A stretch of DNA of 7,175 nt, from NCBI GenBank assembly GCA_007129145.1, contig SKWC01000209.1, forward strand, positions 1-7,175. Direction: 5' to 3'. Shown one piece after another: positions 1 through 7,175 of the stretch (position 1 is its first letter; each line of letters opens with the position of its first letter). Origin of the DNA: Rubritepida sp. Its GTDB lineage: Bacteria; Pseudomonadota; Alphaproteobacteria; Acetobacterales; Acetobacteraceae. Made by a program: the position numbers and the translations under genes. Below the pieces are notes generated by a model. The model was given only the letters and a program-made list of their open reading frames with translations, searched no databases and was not told where the DNA came from.

Positions 1-1021
1 AAAACCGGTTCCATGCCCGCCAGGACATCGGCAGGAAGGTGACATTTGATCTGATGCCCGGGCGCCAGTTCGCGCATGGGGGGCACCTCGCGCTCGCACA
101 AATCGCCCGGCACCTCCTTGCGGCAACGCTCCATCGCGTAGGGGCAGCGCGTGTGGAAGCGGCAGCCCGAGGGCGGCCTGATGGGGCTCGGCACGTCGCC
201 CTGCAGCACGATGCGCTCGCGCGCAACGCCGGGGATGGGCACCGGCACGGCCGAGAGCAGCGCCTCGGTGTAGGGGTGGCGCGGGCCGCCGAACAGCGCC
301 TTGCGGTCCGCGACCTCGACGATCTGGCCCAGATACATGACCGCCACGCGATGCGTCATGTGCTCGACGATGGCGAGGTCATGGCTGATGAACAGCAGCG
401 CGAGGCCAAGCTCCGCCTGCAGGTCCTGCAGCAGGTTCACGATCTGCGCCTTCACCGACACATCCAGCGCCGAGACCGCCTCGTCGCAGACGATGATGTC
501 GGGCTCGGCCGCGAGCGCGCGGGCGATGCAGATGCGCTGGCGCTGCCCGCCCGAGAACTCATGCGGCCAGCGGCCCACCGCCTCGCGCGGGAGGCGGACC
601 TTGTCCATCAGCGCGGCCACCTTCTCGTCCACCTCGGCCTCGCTGCGCGCCAGGCCGAAGTTGCGGATGGGCTCGGCCAGGATCTCGCGCACCCGCAGCC
701 GCGGGTTGAGCGAGGAGAAGGGGTCCTGGAACACCACCTGGATCTGCCGGCGCAGCGGCCGGAGGCTGCCGGCCGAGAGGTCGTCGATGCGCCGCCCGTT
801 CAGCACCACCTGGCCGGAGGTGAGCGGGAACAGCCGCAGCACGGACTTGCCCACGGTGGACTTGCCGCAGCCGCTCTCACCGACCAGCGAGAGCGTCTCG
901 CCGCGGCGGATGCTGAAGGACACGCCGTCCACGGCATAGACATAGCCCTGGGTGGTGCCGAACAGCCCGCCGCGGATGGGGAAATGCTTCTTGAGATCCG
1001 AGACCTCGAGCACGGTCTGGC

Positions 1022-1025
<4 letters not shown>
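1..1025 (-). CDS. DppF/OppF-type peptide-class ABC transporter ATPase, 3' end beyond the window
   Basis: Second ATPase subunit of the PepT-class importer; it hydrolyses ATP at the inner face of the membrane together with the DppD-type partner. The frame is open from ATG 1025 to the window edge (341 codons, no stop), so the C-terminus is missing, although most of a family-length protein (about 320-340 residues) is present. Seen in order: Walker A GESGCGKST (49-57), a Q-loop in VVFQDP, signature FSGGQRQR (157-164), Walker B IIVCDE (177-182), D-loop SALD, switch histidine H215 in ISHDL, then the C-terminal oligopeptide-transporter region with RHPYTEALL and cysteines C288, C294, C301 and C328. 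Beginning MSQTVLEVSDLKKHFPIR, followed by GTTQGYVYAVDGVSF, is typical of DppF/OppF. The start overlaps the stop of the preceding ATPase gene as ATGA, with GAGGGAG at 1036-1042 as the likely ribosome site. Translational coupling is inferred. Family assignment is secure; the substrate is unknown. Confidence 0.95.
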
Positions 1026-2035
<1,010 letters not shown>

Positions 2036-2039
2036 CGGC

Positions 2040-2974
2040 TCAGATCCTCCTGGCCAGCCGCGGGTCGAGGCGGTCGCGCAGACCATCGCCCAGCAGGTTC
2101 ACCGCCAGCACCGTGATGGACAGGAAAACCGCCGGAAACAGCACGATCTGCGGGAAGACCTGCCACAGCGCCCGGCCCTCGGCCATAATGTTGCCCCAGG
2201 AGGGGATGGTGGGCGGCGTACCCGCCCCGATGAAGGACAGGATGGCCTCGGTGATCATCGCCGCGGCGCAGATGTAGCTGGCCTGCACCGTCAGCGGCGC
2301 CAGCGTGTTGGGCAGGATGTGCTTGAGGATGATCTTCCAGGTCGGCGTGCCCGATGCGATGGCGGCCTCGACGTAGGGCTGCTCGCGCAGGGACAGCACG
2401 ACGCCGCGCACCAGGCGCGAGACGCGCGGGATCTCGGCCACCGTGATGGCCAGGATGACGTTGCCCACCGAACCGCGCGTCAGCGCCATCAGCGCGATGG
2501 CCAGCAGGATGGGCGGGATGGACATCAGCCCGTCCATCACGCGCATGATCACCGCATCCGCCAGCCGCGAGAAGCCGGAGAACAGCCCGATAAGCAGCCC
2601 GATCCCGGAGGCGAAGAGGGCCACCGCGAAGCCGACCAGCAGCGAGACCTGCGCGCCATAGACCACGCGCGAGTAGATGTCGCGGCCCAGCATGTCGGTG
2701 CCGAACCAGTTCTGGGCCGAGGGGTCGCGCAGGCGCTGCGCCGGCGCCAGCGCGGCGGGGTCCACGGTCCAGAGGAAGGGCGCCAGCAGCGCCATCGCCA
2801 GCATCAGCCCCAGCAGCACGCCGCCGAGCGCGATGGTGGGATAGCGCCAGATGAAGCCACCGAGGCCGGTGCGCGGCTTCACATCGGGGATCACATCGGG
2901 CTGGGGCTGCGCGATGGCGAGCCCGGGCGGGATGACGAGGCCCGGCGGCAGGCCGGGGGGGAGTGCGGAGGCGC

Positions 2975-2978
<4 letters not shown>
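2040..2978 (-). CDS. DppC/OppC-type ABC transporter permease, TTG start
   Basis: Second membrane subunit of the importer, 312 residues, inner membrane. After a proline-rich cytoplasmic tail (7-34) come about six hydrophobic segments: roughly 47-69, 108-133, 151-168, 171-188, 227-251 and 278-300. The family hallmark WFGTDMLGRDIYSRVVYGA is at 91-109. The EAA loop that docks on the ATPases is EAAIASG...HILPN (204-224). The C-terminus LGDGLRDRLDPR is typical of DppC/OppC. Start: TTG at 2978-2976 overlaps the TGA of the upstream permease (TTGA) and has GAGG 8 bases before it. Later in-frame GTG codons at residues 29 and 33 are possible, with no evident ribosome site, and would remove the proline tail. 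Odd: PPGL occurs three times in residues 7-20. The family call is firm; the exact N-terminus is less so. Confidence 0.93.
2046..2051 (-). promoter_or_regulatory. Shine-Dalgarno AGGAGG deciding the DppD-type start
   Basis: On the minus strand AGGAGG lies inside the last codons of the upstream permease gene, 10 bases before ATG 2035. It is the strongest ribosome site in the window. It argues for 2035 as the start rather than the in-frame upstream codon at 2086. Confidence 0.75.
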
Positions 2979-3916
<938 letters not shown>

Positions 3917-3938
3917 ATGTCAGGAAACCTTCAAAGGG

Positions 3939-3967
3939 GCCGCCCCGGTCCTGGCGGCCGGGGCGGC
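3939..3967 (-). promoter_or_regulatory. Intercistronic hairpin 2, perfect 10-bp stem
   Basis: The arms GCCGCCCCGG and CCGGGGCGGC pair perfectly around a 9-base loop, in the gap between the binding-protein and first permease genes. In the transcript it is followed by CCCCTTTG rather than a run of U, so a strong intrinsic terminator is unlikely. An mRNA-stabilising or partial attenuation role is inferred from its position downstream of a binding-protein gene. Confidence 0.6.
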
Positions 3968-3970
3968 GAT

Positions 3971-3993
3971 GGGCCCGCCCTGAAGGCGGGCCC
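3971..3993 (-). promoter_or_regulatory. Intercistronic hairpin 1, perfect 9-bp stem
   Basis: The arms GGGCCCGCC and GGCGGGCCC pair around a 5-base loop. It begins 6 bases after the stop codon of the binding-protein gene. It is all G/C in the stem and has no U-tract, so it fits a barrier to 3' exonucleases that protects the upstream message better than a full terminator. Hairpin 2 follows 3 bases further on. Confidence 0.6.
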
Positions 3994-3994
3994 G

Positions 3995-4015
3995 CTTGGT
4001 CACGACTTGGTCACG
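3995..4015 (-). repeat. Tandem 10-base direct repeat spanning the binding-protein stop codon
   Basis: CGTGACCAAG occurs twice, separated by one base (period 11), at 4015-4006 and 4004-3995. The first copy encodes the end of the protein (VTK); the TGA stop lies in the second copy, in another frame. The seen fact is the repeat; that a small duplication created or moved the stop is only a possibility. Confidence 0.7.
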
Positions 4016-5592
4016 CCCCAGAACCAGGGCAGCGGGCCCGGGGTCACGCCCGAGACGTTGCTGCGCCACGCCTGATAGGCCTGGTAGAAGCCCGTCGGCG
4101 TGAAGGGCTGGCTGATCATCGCCGCGCGGTTGATCTCCTCGCAGGCGGCGAGTTCTTCCGCCGGCGTGGTCGCGTCGAACCACTTGAGGCGGCCGGCCTC
4201 GATCGCCGGGTCGTCGGGCCAGCCGAACCAGGCGTTGGTGCCATGCGCGCGCAGGCCGAGGTAGCTGGACGGGTTGGTGCAGTCCGCACCCGCGAACCAG
4301 GTGAAGAAGATGTTCCACCCGCCATTGGCCCGCGGCTCGCGGCTGGCGCGGCGCGCACCCACCGTGCCCCAGTCGGTCGCGACGAAGTCGATGTTCAGCC
4401 CGATCTGGGTCAGCGCCGCATTGGCCACCTGGCCCATGGCCGACAGAACCGCGAGGTCCTGCGCCACGAGCATGGTCACCGGCTCGCCGTTGTATCCGGA
4501 TTCGCGCAGGAGCTGCCGCGCCCGCGCCGCGTCCCGCGGCGCCGACGCGATCTCGGAACCCGCCTCGGTGTAGTTCGGCGTGCCCGGGGTGAAGAAGCTG
4601 CTCATCTGCCGCCACAGCGCGTCATCGCCGCCGACCACGGCGCGCATAAAGTCGGGCTGGTTCACCACCCAGGCCACCGCCTGGCGCGCGCGCGGGTCGT
4701 TGAAGGGCGGGTGCAGGTGGTTGAAACGCAGGCAGCCCACATTGCCCAGCGGATCCGCGATGTCGATGCGGATGTTGCGGTTGCGGCGCAGCACCGGGAT
4801 CAGGTCGGTCAGCGGGGTCTCCCACCAATCCACCTCGCCCGACTGCAGCGCGGCCGCGGCGGTGGCCGGGTCGGGCTGGATGATCCATTCCACGCGCTCG
4901 ACGCCGATGCGCTTGCCGCCCGACAACCAGTTCGGTGCCTCCTCGCGCGGCACATAGCCGTCGAAGCGCGTCCAGGTCGCGCGAGCGCCGGGCACCCATT
5001 CGTCGCGGTTGAAGCGCATCGGACCGGAGCCGACATATTCCGTGATCTGCTGGAACGGGTCGGTCCGCGCCATGCGCTCGGGCATCATGAAGGCCACGGG
5101 CGTGTTGTTCTTGCCCAGCGCCAGCAGCAGCTTGGGGAAGGGCGCGGACAGCACCAGACGGAAGCTGCGGTCGTCCACCGCAACCAGCTCCTGCTTCAGC
5201 GCGCGGATCATCTGGCCCATGCCGTCGCGCACCATCCAGCGCTCGAGGCTGGCCACGCAATCGGCGGCGCGCACCGGCTCATTGTCATGCCAGCGCAGCC
5301 CCTCGCGCAGGCGGAAGGTCCAGGTCAGGCCGTCGCTGCTGACCTCCTCGCTCTCGACCATCTGCCGGCGCGGGGTGAAGGTGTCGTCGATGCCGTAGAG
5401 GGTGTCCCACACCAGCATCGAGGCGTTGCGCACGACGAATTGCGTGCCCCAGATCGGGTCGAAATTGGCCAGGTTCGCCTGCGGCACGAAGCGCAGGGTG
5501 TTGGCCGCGGCGCGCTGCGCCAGCGCCGGCGCCGCGAGGGTGCCGCTGGCCGCCACGGCGACGCCCGACTGAAGAAAACTTCTGCGATGCAT
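4000..5592 (-). CDS. Family 5 extracellular solute-binding protein (DppA/OppA-like), Tat-type leader
   Basis: Periplasmic ligand-binding subunit that delivers substrate to the permeases encoded directly downstream; 530 residues, normal for SBP family 5. The leader MHRRSFLQSG fits the twin-arginine pattern RRxFL, with a hydrophobic stretch and APALAQ, so cleavage after A25 is likely; there is no lipobox. The mature part starts NTLRFVPQANLANFDPIW and contains the family signature region LTWTFRLREGLRWHD (89-103) with PVRAADCVASLERW (106-119), YVGSGPMRF (186-194), and ADCTNPSSYL (436-445) near the ligand pocket. Asp437 appears to align with the OppA aspartate that holds the ligand amino group (alignment by eye). 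ATG 5592 has AGGGAG 6 bases upstream. Two hairpins follow the stop. Dipeptides, oligopeptides or other amine-type compounds are candidates; the substrate is not determined. Confidence 0.95.
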   Translation of the reverse strand: MHRRSFLQSGVAVAASGTLAAPALAQRAAANTLRFVPQANLANFDPIWGTQFVVRNASMLVWDTLYGIDDTFTPRRQMVESEEVSSDGLTWTFRLREGLRWHDNEPVRAADCVASLERWMVRDGMGQMIRALKQELVAVDDRSFRLVLSAPFPKLLLALGKNNTPVAFMMPERMARTDPFQQITEYVGSGPMRFNRDEWVPGARATWTRFDGYVPREEAPNWLSGGKRIGVERVEWIIQPDPATAAAALQSGEVDWWETPLTDLIPVLRRNRNIRIDIADPLGNVGCLRFNHLHPPFNDPRARQAVAWVVNQPDFMRAVVGGDDALWRQMSSFFTPGTPNYTEAGSEIASAPRDAARARQLLRESGYNGEPVTMLVAQDLAVLSAMGQVANAALTQIGLNIDFVATDWGTVGARRASREPRANGGWNIFFTWFAGADCTNPSSYLGLRAHGTNAWFGWPDDPAIEAGRLKWFDATTPAEELAACEEINRAAMISQPFTPTGFYQAYQAWRSNVSGVTPGPLPWFWGVTKS

Positions 5593-5610
5593 CTCTGTCT
5601 CCCTGTCCTG

Positions 5611-5628
5611 GCCCGGTTGCCTCCGGGC
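5611..5628 (-). promoter_or_regulatory. Small leader hairpin just upstream of the binding-protein ribosome site
   Basis: GCCCGG and CCGGGC form a 6-bp all-G/C stem with a 6-base loop. It ends 6 bases before the AGGGAG ribosome site (5599-5604). It lacks a U-tract, so it is not an obvious terminator for the dehydrogenase gene. It may affect translation or transcript stability; it could also be chance in such GC-rich DNA. Confidence 0.3.
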
Positions 5629-5693
5629 TGGACGTCACCTTGCAACACGGATGGGCAGGCCGCCAATCCAAACCAGAGGCAGCCGGCCCACAC

Positions 5694-5719
5694 GGCATGA
5701 TAGATGCACATGCCATGCC
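5694..5719 (-). repeat. GGCATG repeats: two overlapping direct copies and one inverted copy
   Basis: On the minus strand GGCATGGCATG (5719-5709) gives two copies sharing one G. CATGCC at 5699-5694 is the inverted copy, so copy two and the inverted copy form a 6-bp dyad with a 9-base spacer. This could be an operator for a regulator encoded elsewhere, but the arms are short and the block overlaps the sigma-54-like element. Confidence 0.35.
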
Positions 5720-5721
5720 AA
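5705..5721 (-). promoter_or_regulatory. Possible sigma-54 (-24/-12) promoter ahead of the binding-protein gene
   Basis: The minus strand reads TTGGCATGGCATGTGCA. GG and GC are exactly 10 bases apart, and compared with the RpoN consensus (YTGGCACG, four bases, TTGCW) only two positions differ. It would start transcription near 5694, giving a leader of about 100 bases before ATG 5592. This is one of only two gaps in the block and the only one where an extra promoter is expected. No enhancer-binding site is identified. I saw no convincing sigma-70 pair in the same gap. Confidence 0.3.
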
Positions 5722-5737
5722 CCATCGCGGTCCCGGT

Positions 5738-7175
5738 TCAGGGCCGGTGGCCGAAGCCCAACCGGGGCTCGGGCCCGGTCTCCAGCCAGACCGCCTTGGC
5801 CTGGGTGTATTCCGCCAGCGCCTCCGCCCCGGAGGAGCGGCCATGGCCCGAGGCGCCGAAGCCGCCGAAGGGCACCGCGACATGGATGGTGCGGTAGCCG
5901 TTCACCCAGACCGTGCCCGCCCGCAGCCCCGCCGCCACGCGATGCGCCCGCGCGCCGTCGCGCGTCCAGACCGCGCCCGCCAGGCCGAAGCGCGTGCCAT
6001 TGGCCAGTTCCAGCGCCTCGGCCTCGCCGGCGAAGCGCTGCACCGCCACCACAGGGCCGAAGATCTCCTCCTGGACCGCCCGCGCCTTTGGCCCCAGCCC
6101 GTCCAGGATCGTGGGCGGCACGAAGCAGCCCTGGGCGAGGCCTGGCTGCGCGGGTGCCTCCGCCGCGAGCACCCGCGCGCCCTGTCCGCGGGCATCGGCC
6201 AGCATGGCCGTCACCACCGCATGCTGGCGCGGCAGCGCGAGGGGGCCCATCTCGGTCGCCTCATCCAGCGGGTCGCCCAGGCGGATCTTCGCCATCGCGG
6301 CGCCCAGCTTCGCCAGGAATTCATCCGCGATGGATGCATCGAGCAGAAGCCGCGAGCCCGCCACACAGGACTGCCCCGATCCCGCGAAGATCGCCTGCTG
6401 TGCGCCCTGCACGGCGGCGTCGATGTCGGCGTCGGCAAAGACGATGTTGGCGCTCTTGCCGCCCAGCTCCAGCACATGCGGCAAGCAGCGCCGCGCGCAG
6501 AGCGCGGCCACCTTCGCCCCCGCCGCCGGCCCGCCCACGAAGCACAGCTTGGCCACCTCCCGGCATTCCAGCAGCGCCTCCGCCTCCGGCACCCAGCCCG
6601 CCACCACCTGCAGCGGCAGCCCAAGCCCGGCCGCGAGCTGGCCCAGCCGCAGCGAGGTGAAGGGCGTCATCTCCGAGGGCTTCAGCACCACCGCATTGCC
6701 CGCCGCGAGCGCCGGGAAGGCGTTCCAGCCGGCGGTGAACAGCGGCGCGTTCCAGGGCAGGATCGCCAGCACTACGCCGTAGGGCACTTTCAAGGTGTGG
6801 ACGTGGTGGCTGGTGGGCGCGGGGATCACGGCACCCGTGAGCTTATCGGCCCAGCCGGCGTAGTAGGCGAACATCTCCGCCACCTTGATCGCCTCGGCGC
6901 GGGCATCGCCCAGGGGCTTGCTGACGTTCTTGGCTTCCAGCCGCGCGAGGTCTTCGGCGGCGGCGCGCACCGCCTCGCCCAGCGCCCAGAGCCGCCGTCC
7001 GCGCTCGGCAGGCGCGAGGGCACGCCACGCCGTAGCGCCGTGGGCTGCGGCCTCGGCGGCGGCGGCTGCGACCGCAGCACCGGCATCGGCGTAGGTGGCA
7101 AAGGTCTCGCCGCTGGCGGGGTCGACCAGCGCCACCGGCTCGCCCGTGCCGGCAACGAGGTCCGTGCCGAAGATC
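5738..7175 (-). CDS. NAD-dependent aldehyde dehydrogenase, 5' end beyond the window
   Basis: Cytoplasmic enzyme of the ALDH superfamily that oxidises an aldehyde to its acid with NAD(P)+. The frame is open to the window edge (478 visible residues). A GTG exists at 7135, but the 13 codons before it (IFGTDLVAGTGEP) continue the usual ALDH N-terminus, so the real start should lie just outside. Numbering from that GTG: oxyanion asparagine N129 in LPWNAP, cofactor-binding K152 and E155 in LKPSE, general base E223 in LELGGKS, nucleophile C257 in GQSCVAG, E357 in EEIFGPV, and the C-terminal PFGGFGASGHGR. All catalytic residues are present. The glutamate in KPSE favours NAD+ over NADP+ (family knowledge). 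By eye the stretch between AGL and FVGG is about three residues shorter than the common pattern. It is separated by 145 bases from the transporter genes it precedes. The specific aldehyde is not predictable. Confidence 0.94.
   Translation of the reverse strand, partial: IFGTDLVAGTGEPVALVDPASGETFATYADAGAAVAAAAAEAAAHGATAWRALAPAERGRRLWALGEAVRAAAEDLARLEAKNVSKPLGDARAEAIKVAEMFAYYAGWADKLTGAVIPAPTSHHVHTLKVPYGVVLAILPWNAPLFTAGWNAFPALAAGNAVVLKPSEMTPFTSLRLGQLAAGLGLPLQVVAGWVPEAEALLECREVAKLCFVGGPAAGAKVAALCARRCLPHVLELGGKSANIVFADADIDAAVQGAQQAIFAGSGQSCVAGSRLLLDASIADEFLAKLGAAMAKIRLGDPLDEATEMGPLALPRQHAVVTAMLADARGQGARVLAAEAPAQPGLAQGCFVPPTILDGLGPKARAVQEEIFGPVVAVQRFAGEAEALELANGTRFGLAGAVWTRDGARAHRVAAGLRAGTVWVNGYRTIHVAVPFGGFGASGHGRSSGAEALAEYTQAKAVWLETGPEPRLGFGHRP

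Noticed and set aside
2036..2086. Longer DppD-type protein starting at 2086
   Set aside because: The extra 17 residues would overlap the permease gene and have no family counterpart, while ATG 2035 has a perfect AGGAGG at good spacing.
3939..3993. Rho-independent terminator after the binding-protein gene
   Set aside because: Stems are strong but no U-run follows either one, and the permeases downstream need the same transcript.
5680..5725. Sigma-70 promoter with TTGGCA and TATCAT in the gap before the binding-protein gene
   Set aside because: The two hexamers are only 13 bases apart, too short for a normal sigma-70 spacer.
5635..5883. Small minus-strand open frames in and around the gap before the binding-protein gene
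   Set aside because: They start inside or run out of the flanking genes in other frames, lack ribosome sites, and show no domain or signal.
5704..6782. Plus-strand open frames 5704-6660 and 5913-6782
   Set aside because: They lie opposite conserved aldehyde dehydrogenase sequence containing the catalytic glutamate and cysteine; the products are P/R/A/S-rich artefacts.
7133..7135. GTG at 7135 as the start of the aldehyde dehydrogenase
   Set aside because: The same frame stays open to the window edge and the upstream codons read like the normal N-terminal strand of the family, so the gene is simply cut by the window.

Overview
The window carries one block of six genes, all on the minus strand, with no RNA gene, insertion sequence, phage gene or CRISPR array visible. 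Both end genes run off the window. In order of transcription (right to left) they are: an NAD-type aldehyde dehydrogenase lacking its first residues (7175 to 5738); a secreted Tat-type family 5 solute-binding protein (5592 to 4000); a DppB/OppB-type permease (3916 to 2975); a DppC/OppC-type permease (2978 to 2040); a DppD-type ATPase (2035 to 1022); and a DppF-type ATPase (1025 to beyond base 1). The last five form a complete dipeptide/oligopeptide (PepT) class ABC importer: binding protein, two membrane subunits, two ATPases.

Organism: G and C dominate third codon positions, which leaves very long open frames on the opposite strand. The binding protein's RR-type leader ending in APALAQ, and several importer genes of this type in tight operons, suit a high-GC alphaproteobacterium. 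Acetobacteraceae (Roseomonas-like) is my best guess. This is an inference from style, not from a marker gene.

Layout: the transporter genes are very tightly packed. The two permease genes overlap by a TTGA (TTG start in a TGA stop context), dppC-like to dppD-like is a 4-base gap after a strong AGGAGG inside the upstream gene, and the two ATPase genes overlap by ATGA. Only two gaps exist. The 145 bases between the dehydrogenase and the binding protein hold a plausible sigma-54-like -24/-12 element, GGCATG repeats and a small hairpin beside the ribosome site. The 83 bases between the binding protein and the first permease hold two perfect GC-rich hairpins, which probably set higher expression of the binding protein than of the membrane parts.

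How the genes work together: the binding protein captures a small, probably amino-group-bearing ligand in the periplasm. The permeases form the channel and the two ATPases drive uptake. The linked aldehyde dehydrogenase suggests that the imported compound, or something made from it, yields an aldehyde that is oxidised to an acid. The true substrate cannot be read from the sequence. Overall this is a recognisable catabolic uptake operon. I found no convincing undescribed system; the most useful leads are regulatory (the two gaps) and the cysteine motifs of the ATPases.
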